Assembly (NCBI GenBank): GCA_964016885.1
Contig: OZ024740.1
Coordinates: forward strand, 90,001-154,000
Length of the DNA: 64,000 nucleotides
Reading direction: 5' to 3'
DNA from: Eledone cirrhosa
Taxonomy: Eukaryota; Mollusca; Cephalopoda; Octopoda; Eledonidae
In this document: piece by piece, positions 11,501 through 24,300 of the stretch
How the letters are laid out: each line of letters opens with the position of its first letter
Numbering within the stretch: the first letter of the stretch is position 1
Translations under genes and position numbers: made by a program
Notes under the pieces: generated by a model
Seen by the model: the letters and a program-made list of their open reading frames with translations, nothing else
Told to the model about the DNA's origin: nothing
Databases searched by the model: none

Positions 11501-14500
11501 ATTGTTCTGGTTAGTGTAGTAACAACACTGTCCTGGTTAGTGTAGTATCAACACTGTCCTGGTTAGTGTAGTAACAACACTGTCCTGGTTAGTGTAGTAA
11601 CAATACTGTCCTGGTTAGTGTAGAAACAATACTGTCCTGGTTAGTGTAGTAACAATACTGTCCTGGTTAGTGTAGTAACAACACTGTCCTGGTTAGTGTA
11701 GTAACAACACTGTCCTGGTTAGTGTAGTAACAACACTGTCCTGGTTAGTGTAGTAACAATACTGTCCTGGTTAGTGTAGTAACAATATTGCCCTGGTTAG
11801 TGTAGTAACAATACTGTCCTGGTTAGTGTAGTAACAACACTGTCCTGTTTAGTGTAGTAACAACACTGTCCTGGTTAGTGTAGTAACAACACAGTCCTGG
11901 TTAGTGTAGTAACAACACTGTCCTGGTTAGTGTAGTAACAATACTGTCCTGGTTAGTGTAGTATCAACACTGTCCTGGTTAGTGTAGTAACAACACTGTC
12001 CTGTTTAGTGTAGTAACAACACTGTCCTGGTTAGTGTAGTAACAACACAGTCCTGGTTAGTGTAGTAACAACACTGTCCTGGTTAGTGTAGTAACAATAC
12101 TGTCCTGGTTAGTGTAGTAAGAATACAGTCCTGGTTAGTATAGTAACAATACTGTCCTGGTTAGTGTAGTAACAATACTGTCCTGGTTAGTGTAGTAACA
12201 ACACTGTCCTGGTTAGAGTAGTAACAACACAGTCTTGCTTAGTGTAGTAACAACACTGTCCTGGTTAGTGTAGTAACAACACTGTCCTGGTTAGTGTAGT
12301 AACAATACTGTCCTGGTTAGTGTAGTAACAACAGTGTCCTGGTTAGTGTAGTAACAATACTGTCCTGGTTAGTGTAGTAACAACACTGTCCTGGTTAGTG
12401 TAGTAACAATACTGTCCTGGTTAGTGTAGTAACAACACAGTCCTGGTTAGTGTAGTAACAATACTGTCCTGGTTAGTGTAGTAACAATACTGTCCTGGTT
12501 AGTGTAGTAACAATACTGTCCTAGTTAGTGTAGTAACAATACTGTCCTGGTTAGTGTAGTAACAATACTGTCCTGGTTAGTGTAGTAACAACACTGTCCT
12601 GGTTAGTGTAGTAACAATGCTGTCTTGGTTAGTGTAGTAATATTGTGCTGGTTAGTGTAGTAACAATACTGTCCTGGTTAGTGTAGTAACAACACAGTCA
12701 TGGTTAGTGTAGTAACAACACAGTCCTGGTTAGTGTAGTAACAACACTGTCCTGGTTTGTGTAGTAACGACACTTCCTGGTTAGTGTAGTAACAATACTG
12801 TCCTGGTTAGTGTAGTAACAACACTGTCCTGGTTAGTGTAGTATCAACACTGTCCTGGTTAGTGTAGTAACAACACTGTCCTGGTTAGTGTAGTAACAAC
12901 ACTGTTCTGGTTAGTGTAGTAACAATACTGTCCTGGTTAGTGTAGTAACAACACTGTCCTGGTTAGTGTAGTATCAACACTGTCCTGGTTAGTGTAGTAT
13001 CAACACTGTCCTGGTTAGTGTAGTAACAATACTGTCCTGGTTAGTGTAGTAACAATACTGTCCTGGTTAGTGTAGTAACAACACTCCTGGTTAGTGTAGT
13101 ATCAACACTGTCCTGGTTAGTGTAGTAACAATACTGTCCTGGTTAGTGTAGTAACAATACTGTCCTGGTTAGTGTAGTAACAATACTGTCCTGGTTAGTG
13201 TAGTAACAATACTGTCCTGGTTAGTGTAGTAACAACACTGTCCTGGTTAGTGTAGTAACAACACAGTCCTGGTTAGTGTAGTAACAATACTGTCCTGGTT
13301 AGTGTAGTAACAACACAGTCATGGTTAGTGTAGTAACAATACTGTCCTGGTTAGTGTAGTAACAACACTGTCCTGGTTAGTCTAGTAACAACACAGTCCT
13401 GGTTAGTGTAGTAACAACACTGTCCTGGTTAGTGTAGTAACAATACAGTCCTGGTTAGTATAGTAACAATACTGTCCTGGTTAGTGTAGTAACAACACAG
13501 TCCTGGTTAGTGTAGTAACAATACTGTCCTGGTTAGTGTAGTAACAATACTGTCCTGGTTAGTGTAGTAACAACACAGTCCTGGTTAGTGTAGTAACAAT
13601 ACTGTCCTGGTTAGTGTAGTAACAACACTGTCCTGGTTAGTGTAGTAACAATACTGTCCTGGTTAGTGTAGTAACAACACAGTCCTGGTTAGTGTAGTAA
13701 CAACACTGTCTTGGTTAGTGTAGTAACAATAGTGTCCTGGTTAGTGTAGTAACAACACTGTCCTGGTTAGTGTAGTAACAATACTGTCCTGGTTAGTGTA
13801 GTAACAATACTGTCCTGGTTAGTGTAGTAACAACACTGTCCTGGTTAGTGTAGTAACAATATTGCCCTGGTTAGTGTAGTAACAACACTGTCCTGGTTAG
13901 TGTAGTAACAACACTGTCCTGGCTAGTGTAGTACCAATACTGTCCTGGTTAGTGTAGTAACAACACAGTCCTGGTTAGTGTAGTAACAACACTCCTGGTT
14001 AGTGTAGTAACAACACTCTCCTGGTTAGTGTAGTAACAATACTCTCCTGGTTAGTGTAGTAACAACACTGTCCTGGTTAGTGTAGTAACAATACTGTCTT
14101 GGTTAGTGTAGTAACAATATTGCCCTGGTTAGTGTAGTAACAATACTGTCCTGGTTAGTGTAGTAACAACACAGTCCTGGTTAGTGTAGTAACAACACTG
14201 TCCTGGTTAGTGTAGTAACAACACTGTCCTGGTTAGTGTAGTAACAATACTGTCCTGGTTAGTGTAGTAACAATACTGTCCTGGTTAGTGTAGTAACAAC
14301 ACAGTCCTGGTTAGTGTAGTAACAACACTGTCCTGGTTAGTGTAGTAACAACATTGTTCTGGTTAGTGTAGTAACAACACTGTCCTGGTTAGTGTAGTAT
14401 CAACACTGTCCTGGTTAGTGTAGTAACAACACTGTCCTGGTTAGTGTAGTAACAATACTGTCCTGGTTAGTGTAGAAACAATACTGTCCTGGTTAGTGTA

Positions 14501-17500
14501 GTAACAATACTGTCCTGGTTAGTGTAGTAACAACACTGTCCTGGTTAGTGTAGTAACAACACTGTCCTGGTTAGTGTAGTAACAACACTGTCCTGGTTAG
14601 TGTAGTAACAACACTGTCCTGGTTAGTGTAGTAACAATACTGTCCTGGTTAGTGTAGTAACAATATTGCCCTGGTTAGTGTAGTAACAATACTGTCCTGG
14701 TTAGTGTAGTAACAACACTGTCCTGTTTAGTGTAGTAACAACACTGTCCTGGTTAGTGTAGTAACAACACAGTCCTGATTAGTGTAGTAACAACACTGTC
14801 CTGGTTAGTGTAGTAACAATACTGTCCTGGTTAGTGTAGTATCAACACTGTCCTGGTTAGTGTAGTAACAACACTGTCCTGGGTAGTGTAGTATCAACAC
14901 TGTCCTGGTTAGTGTAGTAACAACACTGTCCTGGTTAGTGTAGTATCAACACTTCCTGGTTAGTGTAGTAACAATACTGTCCTGGTTAGTGTAGTAACAA
15001 TACTGTCCTAGTTAGTGTAGTAACAACACTGTCCTGGTTAGTGTAGTAACAATACTGTCCTGGTTAGTGTAGTAAGAATACAGTCCTGGTTAGTATAGTA
15101 ACAATACTGTCCTGGTTAGTGTAGTAACAATACTGTCCTGGTTAGTGTAGTAACAACACTGTCCTGGTTAGAGTAGTAACAACACAGTCTTGCTTAGTGT
15201 AGTAACAACACTGTCCTGGTTAGTGTAGTAACAACACTGTCCTGGTTAGTGTAGTAACAATACTGTCCTGGTTAGTGTAGTAACAACAGTGTCCTGGTTA
15301 GTGTAGTAACAATACTGTCCTGGTTAGTGTAGTAACAACACTGTCCTGGTTAGTGTAGTAACAATACTGTCCTGGTTAGTGTAGTAACAACACAGTCCTG
15401 GTTAGTGTAGTAACAATACTGTCCTGGTTAGTGTAGTAACAATACTGTCCTGGTTAGTGTAGTAACAATACTGTCCTAGTTAGTGTAGTAACAATACTGT
15501 CCTGGTTAGTGTAGTAACAATACTGTCCTGGTTAGTGTAGTAACAACACTGTCCTGGTTAGTGTAGTAACAATGCTGTCTTGGTTAGTGTAGTAATATTG
15601 TGCTGGTTAGTGTAGTAACAATACTGTCCTGGTTAGTGTAGTAACAACACAGTCATGGTTAGTGTAGTAACAACACTGTCCTGGTTAGTCTAGTAACAAC
15701 ACAGTCCTGGTTAGTGTAGTAACAACACTGTCCTGGTTTGTGTAGTAACGACACTTCCTGGTTAGTGTAGTAACAATACTGTCCTGGTTAGTGTAGTAAC
15801 AACACTGTCCTGGTTAGTGTAGTATCAACACTGTCCTGGTTAGTGTAGTAACAACACTGTCCTGGTTAGTGTAGTAACAACACTGTCCTGGTTAGTGTAG
15901 TAACAACACTGTTCTGGTTAGTGTAGTAACAATACTGTCCTGGTTAGTGTAGTAACAACACTGTCCTGGTTAGTGTAGTATCAACACTGTCCTGGTTAGT
16001 GTAGTATCAACACTGTCCTGGTTAGTGTAGTAACAATACTGTCCTGGTTAGTGTAGTAACAATACTGTCCTGGTTAGTGTAGTAACAACACTCCTGGTTA
16101 GTGTAGTATCAACACTGTCCTGGTTAGTGTAGTAACAATACTGTCCTGGTTAGTGTAGTAACAATACTGTCCTGGTTAGTGTAGTAACAATACTGTCCTG
16201 GTTAGTGTAGTAACAATACTGTCCTGGTTAGTGTAGTAACAATACTGTCCTGGTTAGTGTAGTAACAACACTGTCCTGGTTAGTGTAGTAACAACACAGT
16301 CCTGGTTAGTGTAGTAACAATACTGTCCTGGTTAGTGTAGTAACAATACTCTCCTAGTTAGTGTAGTAACAATACTGTCCTGGTTAGAGTAGTAACAATA
16401 CTGTCCTGGTTAGTGTAGTAACAATACTGTCCTGGTTAGTGTAGTAACAACACTGTCCTGGTTAGTGTAGTAACAATACTGTCTTGGTTAGTGTAGTAAT
16501 ATTGTGCTGGTTAGTGTAGTAACAATACTGTCCTGGTTAGTGTAGTAACAACACAGTCATGGTTAGTGTAGTAACAATACTGTCCTGGTTAGTGTAGTAA
16601 CAACACTGTCCTGGTTAGTCTAGTAACAACACAGTCCTGGTTAGTGTAGTAACAACACTGTCCTGGTTAGTGTAGTAACAATACTGTCCTGGTTAGTGTA
16701 GTAACAACACTTCCTGGTTAGTGTAGTAACAACACTGTCCTGGTTAGTGTAGTAACAACACTGTCCTGGTTAGTGTAGTAACAACACTGTTCTGGTTAGT
16801 GTAGTAACAATACTGTCCTGGTTAGTGTAGTAACAACACTGTCCTGGTTAGTGTAGTATCAACACTGTCCTGGTTAGTGTAGTATCAACACTGTCCTGGT
16901 TAGTGTAGTAACAATACTGTCCTGGTTAGTGTAGTAACAATACTGTCCTGGTTAGTGTAGTAACAATACTGTCCTGGTTAGTGTAGTAACAATACTGTCC
17001 TGGTTAGTGTAGTAACAACACTCCTGGTTAGTGTAGTATCAACACTGTCCTGGTTAGTGTAGTAACAATACTGTCCTGGTTAGTGTAGTAACAATACTGT
17101 CCTGGTTAGTGTAGTAACAACACTTCCTGGTTAGTGTAGTAACAACACTGTCCTGGTTAGTGTAGTAACAACACTGTCCTGGTTAGTGTAGTAACAACAC
17201 TGTTCTGGTTAGTGTAGTAACAATACTGTCCTGGTTAGTGTAGTAACAACACTGTCCTGGTTAGTGTAGTATCAACACTGTCCTGGTTAGTGTAGTATCA
17301 ACACTGTCCTGGTTAGTGTAGTAACAATACTGTCCTGGTTAGTGTAGTAACAATACTGTCCTGGTTAGTGTAGTAACAATACTGTCCTGGTTAGTGTAGT
17401 AACAATACTGTCCTGGTTAGTGTAGTAACAATACTGTCCTGGTTAGTGTAGTAACAACACTCCTGGTTAGTGTAGTATCAACACTGTCCTGGTTAGTGTA

Positions 17501-20238
17501 GTAACAATACTGTCCTGGTTAGTGTAGTAACAATACTGTCCTGGTTAGTGTAGTAACAATACTGTCCTGGTTAGTGTAGTAACAATACTGTCCTGGTTAA
17601 TGTAGTAACAATACTGTCCTGGTTAGTGTAGTAACAACACTGTCCTGGTTAGTGTAGTAACAACACAGTCCTGGTTAGTGTAGTAACAACACTGTCCTGG
17701 TTAGTGTAGTAACAATATTGCCCTGGTTAGTGTAGTAACAACACTGTCCTGGTTAGTGTAGTAACAACACTGTCCTGGTTAGTGTAGTATCAACACTGTC
17801 CTGGTTAGTGTAGTAACAACACAGTCCTGGTTAGTGTAGTAACAATACTGTCCTGGTTAGTCTAGTAAAAACACAGTCCTGGTTAGTGTAGTAACAACAC
17901 TGTCCTGGTTAGTGTAGTAACAACACTGTCCTGGTTAGTGTAGTATCAACACTGTCCTGGTTAGTGTAGTAACAACACAGTCCTGGTTAGTGTAGTAACA
18001 ATACTGTCCTGGTTAGTGTAGTAACAACACTTCCTGGTTAGTGTAGTAACAACACTGTCCTGGTTAGTGTAGTAACAACACTGTCCTGGTTAGTGTAGTA
18101 ACAATATTGCTCTGGTTAGTGTAGTAACAACACTGTCCTGGTTAGTGTAGTATCAACACTCCTGGTTAGTGTAGTAACAACACTGTCCTGGTTAGTGTAG
18201 TATCAACACTGTCCTGGTTAGTGTAGTAACAACACTGTCCTGGTTAGTGTAGTATCAACACTGTCCTGGTTAGTGTAGTATCAACACTGTCCTGGTTAGT
18301 GTAGTAACAACACTGTCCTGGTTAGTGTAGTAACAATACTGTCCTGGTTAGTGTAGTAACAACACTCCTGGTTAGTGTAGTATCAACACTGTCCTGGTTA
18401 GTGTAGTAACAACAGTACCAGATGTGGTAGCAGTATTCCAATGCAGTATTTGATCTTTGTAGAAAGTTAGCAACTGTTAAACCTGAATAGAGGGGCTTAT
18501 CGCTGGTACATAGTTATTATGTTGTGAATGTTTTCTAACCAGGGAATATTAAGTGACTGTGAGGCCTAGTATTTGAGGAATTCTGTTGATTGTTTGGAGA
18601 GAGTGAGATAGAAGAATATAAAATTTGTTCGGAAGGGATGGTGAGGATGATCATGATAAACTATTCTTGAAATTTCAGGTGTAATCCTTGCTTGTGGCTG
18701 TGATAATCAAAAAGTGAAATTATATGTTTGGCAAGAAGGTCAGGTATGTAATCTAAGGTTAAAAAATGTTTAATGATCTGGATTTATTTCTACCATCTCC
18801 ACTGTTTTTAGTGGTGATTATGGTAAAGAAGATAGAATAGCTTCAGAAAGAGATATAGTGTTAGCACTTCTCTTTCTCTCATGTATCATAGATGTAACTT
18901 TATGTTAACAACTTGCAATATTGTTAGGGCATAGGATCAGACACCTTGCAATATTTTGAGCACAAATCTTACTGTGGCCTATTTAGATGATAAATTTAAT
19001 TTGTCACCAGGTTTCACATCACCACATAGCCATAGGTGTCTTTAGCAGAGTTCATTCTCTTGCTTCTGAATTAGGTCTTCAGTTTCAGAATACCTTTCCT
19101 AGTCCTACTCATCAGACTTGAAGTCTTTAAGGGTTAGGGTTACTGCCTTTCTTTTCACTTCTTCACTAAACAATAAAAATAAATAAATAAATTCTATCTT
19201 CTTACAATGAGTATTTCCTACCACTCTACTAAGTCCCACTCAATTTCATTTCCCCCACCAATAAGTCCTACTCCATTCCTCCCACCAATAAGTGTCACTC
19301 AACTAAGTGCTACTCTATGTTTCACTCAATATTCTCTCACTTCCAGTTTCTCTCTGCCATATCACTGTCAGGACATGATGACTGGGTCACTGGTGTTGAT
19401 TTCTGTGTTGAAGGTAACAACTGCCACATTTTCTCATCTCCTTCCTCTTCTTCTTCTCTTTCTTTTTTATTTGCCCACATTCTTGAGGGAGTCCTCAAAC
19501 ACTCCTCCCTGCAGGTCCTGTCAGAAGCAACCGTCTCCAATTGATCTGGTTGGATCCCCAGGCGAGATCTGCTGAGCTTGTGGGTGGTATCCAACTATCT
19601 TGCACGGGGTCTCCCTCTGGGTCTTCTAAAATCTGTCCAGTAATTCTTTCTTGAGATATTCATATGAGATATTCAACACGAGCAGCTGATTAATCTTGCC
19701 TCAAGTGGGACAGTTCCCGTCTAACCCATGCTAGCGTGGAAAATAGACGTTAAATGATTATGAATATGGTATCTGTGCCAACCCTTACCTATGTTCATGA
19801 ATATGGAGTAATGACCAAAAGAATACGATCTAGAATAGAAGCGACCGAAATGGGTCTTTGAAGGGTCTTTGAAATAACATTACTCGATAGAGTACGTAGT
19901 TCAGAAATTTTCCCATCTCTTCTTCATGAGGTCAGAGTATTGAAGCACGGTTTCCATATATATATATAATTTGAAGGCGCATGACTTAGTGGTTACAGCA
20001 TTGGGCTTGCAATCGAAAGGTTCATCATCATCATCATCATTTAACGTCTATCTTCCATGCTAGCATGGGTGATGTGTTGTTTCCTTGAGCAAGACACTTT
20101 ATTTCATGTTGCTCCAGTTTACTCATCTGTAGAAATGAGATGATAGGACTGGGGTCCCTCTTCATTAAATCACCCAAGACACCTGCAATGAGATATACCT
20201 TGGAGGAGGCCAGCTAAACCTGCATAGGTGTGAGCTGT

Positions 20239-20284
<46 letters not shown>

Positions 20285-21327
20285 TTTCAAATAAAAGTGG
20301 CATAGACATTACAATACAATGGGAAGAAACATAATAGTACCATTGGTGATGTTGCAGATGTGTGATAAAAGAACTTTGTTAGACTATATATATATATTTA
20401 TATCTGTAAAAGTTCTATTTAAATTGTTGGGATACAACAAGCAAATATTTTTATAACTGATATAAAGCACTCAACAAATAATTAGAGTAAAAATACGATA
20501 TTAACAAATGGAAACTATATTTATAAAACGATATTTATTTCATTATACATATTTGAAGGACACCAAGTTAAATTATGGTGTACTTTCATCAGATAAAATA
20601 TAATATAGAGCAGTTTTATAAATAAATATTGACATACCCTTAAAGAATGCAACCATTACTGTTGGAAGCTCCTGGATAGATTGACTATCCGGGAGCTTCC
20701 ACTGGTAAATGGAATAATTGCCTTATGTTGTTTATTACATAACTATATATATATTATGAAGAGAGAAGAAACATTTAGATATAATTAGTAATAAAATGTA
20801 TCATACCTAAACTGCTCCTAGATTCCTCGACTACATAGTTTCGTGGCATAAACAAAAACAATACATCATAAAGATGGGGTTATAAGAGGCTTAGCTCTGT
20901 TTCTCGACCGTTATATCGCGTGACTATCTCCCCTCCGCCTTTTGGGATTCTTTCTCACGTTGTGTAGACGCGTTCTTGAGACTAGTAAAATGAGGTATCC
21001 TCTTGATAAGTCGGCAGACCTCGCAAGGACTCTATAGCTTTATGATGTATTGTTTTTGTTTATGCCACGAAACTACGTAGTCGAGGAATCTAGGAGCAGT
21101 TTAGGTATGATACATTTTATTACTAATTATATCTAAATGTTTCTTCTCTCTTCATAATGTATTTTTAACTCTGATACTGGTTCAGTCTGGTTCAACCGGA
21201 TTGGTCTGTCCCAGTCATTCATTGAGCAACATCGGTGAAGTTGGCACCCTTAACTCACGGTTGGGTGCGGATGCATTCATGTATATGTGTGTGTCCACAT
21301 GTATCTGTGTGTTTCTAAATATATTGT

Positions 21328-21367
<40 letters not shown>

Positions 21368-24300
21368 ACTGCTAGCTGCAAAAGGCTTCTCCCTCAAAAT
21401 GAAAGGCAGACTGTATGATGCGTGTATCCGAACAGCAATGTTACATGGTAGTGAGACCTGGGCGCTGAAGGTGGAAGACTTGCGTAGATTAGAAAGAAAC
21501 GAAGCCTGCATGCTCCGATGGATGTGTAATAGTAATATACGCAAACAGCAAAGCATAAATGAATTTAGAGAGAGACTGAGCATAAGAGGAATCAAATGCT
21601 GTGTGCAGGAGAGGCGGTTGCGTTGGTATGGACATGTGATGTGTATGAAGGATGACAGCTGCATAAAAACGTGCAGAGCACTAGAAGTCAATGGAAACCG
21701 CGGAGTGGGGAGACCAAAGAAGACCTGGGATGAGGTGATAAAAGCCGACCTTACCCAATTACACCTCTCAAAGGCGATGACACACGACCGTGACCTCTGG
21801 CGTCACGCAGTAATACAGAGTACCCGACCTCCCATGGGTACAAGCTGAAGCATATAGACAATATGCCCCCACACCCTCCCACTGCAAAAAAGCACCCAGC
21901 CCACACTGTAAAGTGGAGGTGTAGGCGCCACGGAAAAAGCACCCAGCACTCACTGTAAATGAGGTTGGTGTTAGGAAGGGCATCCAGCTGTAGAAATTAA
22001 GCCAAAATCAGTTCCTGTATGAGCAAGGCATGGTCAGCTGACCAGACACTGCCCACAACAGGACAACCCGTCTAACCCATGCTAGCATGGAAGAACGGAC
22101 GTAAAACGGTGATGTTGATGATATATATATATATATATATCCTCAGTTATTATAATATATGATAAGTAAAAGGAAGATTATGCTTCTATTCGCCCTAATT
22201 ACATATCTTCATTTAATTTTTTATCAGTTTAAAATTTTAGAGTTGTCTACGATGCCACCGTTTTTTTTAATGAGTTGTCGCCCCTTCTCATTTTTATTAA
22301 GTTGCTTCCCTTGAATTTTTTTCTTTTAATATTTTGTCATTGTTTTATCGTTTCGAGTTTTATTAACACGGATAATGTTCTTAGTAATTGCACGTTTAAA
22401 ATGTAATTAATTAAAAGTATGAATTTGTCAGTAGTTGACTTCATTAAGTACGGCTAGCCTGGCCTTATACACAAGTAATGGCCAAGAGCTTTCTTCTAGC
22501 TCCTCCTCCTCATCATGTATGGAGTAATAGGAGGAGGAGGAATATCAACAAGATTGACCATGTTGTAGGAGGAGGGGGGAGGTATCGTATGCTTGAAGAG
22601 GTTATTGTCAACTTTGGTGGTGTGGCTAGAGGTGTGGCTAATGGTATGGCTGGTGGTATGACTAGTGGTGTAGCTGGTGGTATGACTGGTAATGGTACCG
22701 TGACTGGTGGTATGATTTGTAGTATCACTGACTGTGTGGCTGGTGGTATGACTGATGGTATGGCTGGTTGTGGTACAGTAATAGTAGACCCAGGAACCCC
22801 ATTACTAACAGCAATAATAATAATGTTTGTGTTGTATAGATAATGGTGATCTTCTGTTGGCAAGTTGTGGCCAAGATTTTATTGTACGTATATGGAGATT
22901 ATCTGAGAAACTTACAGCAGAGGAAAAGGAAAACAACACTGTTATTAGGGACAAGCCCTCTACAGGAAATATTCAGATGAAAGAAACCCTTATAGATGTA
23001 CAGAGTAAAGGTATACCATTTTGATTCTTATTTACATATCCTAAGTGAAGGCATGGGTACAAATTGCTGTGAGCCAGTCTAGATGATTGTGTTCTGAGTT
23101 CAAATCCCACCAATTGTTACCAATAAAGCAGTGATGTTTCTGTAAAATGTTGTGACCAACAGATGTCTCTTGTCACCAGAAAAAGCAGTGATGTTTCTGC
23201 TAAAAGTGGTAACCAACAGATACTATTTGCAAAGGAAAGACCAACATAAACATAGTTTTCTTGGTCTGGTCTGCTGATAAAATTCTTTATTTTTTTTCTT
23301 TAAAATAAATCATTATTATTATTATTTAAAAAGTTTGTGCCAAATTCCTTGTTATTCTTTCTTCCAGTTTGTCTATCTTTTCATATATTGTTTGTGTCAA
23401 CAAGATTTCAGTATTTTTTTTATTTTTCTTCTTCTGTCAGATCACAAAAGACTGAGCGAAAGAAGTCAGCAGTCTTTGATGCTTGTTGTTATTTTTTTGC
23501 TGCATTTATAAATGTGTCAACTTTTGTTTATAGGTTCCAAACTTTGCTTTGCTGTTACACTGGAATCAGTATTGTTGAGTCATGATGGCTGGATCTACAG
23601 TGTCAGATGGCATCCTCCTATTGAAAAAGGTAAACACTCATAGACTCTCTCACTGTTTAACCATAGCAAAGAGTTGATTCAAACCTGTGAGACCTGTCAG
23701 TGAAATTTGGTAAAAGGAAACTAGATTGAACCTATAATTAAAAGTTCCAGCCATATTCATACTGTGTCACATGTCACACCGATGATTTTGCGTGAGAATT
23801 GTATTAAAGATACATGTGCCTGTAGAATATTCCACCATTTCCACATTAATTCATGAGGCAGACCTGTTTATTGTTGAATCTGATAAAGGATCCATCATGA
23901 GTCTACTTGGAGCACATCAGTGTTGATAATTTGGCACACACAGAGAGAATCACATCTGTTCACACTGCAATGGTGCAGTTTAAAATTCCAGTCGCAGAAA
24001 TGAAAGAATGATGGAATCTATAGTTAACCCTTTCATTACCATATTTCTAATGAAATACACCACCTCTGTCAGTTAATTCTGCAAATAGTCAACAATTTGA
24101 AGGAACTTCAGTAACTAATTAACCATATCATTAAGCTGGATCTTAGTAAATGGCTTAACAAAGATATTCCTCCTTCTCCTCCTCTGACTTATTCTTGAGA
24201 GGGTCATGGGGGGGGGGGGGGCAACATCCTCAAATACTCCTTCGAGCAAGTCCTGTCAGAAGCAACCGTCTCCAACTGATCTGGCTAGATCCCCAAGAGA

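Noticed and set aside
9021..18415. CRISPR-like array of 26-bp repeats
   Set aside because: The units are head to tail with no unique spacers, in an animal intron. It is a minisatellite.
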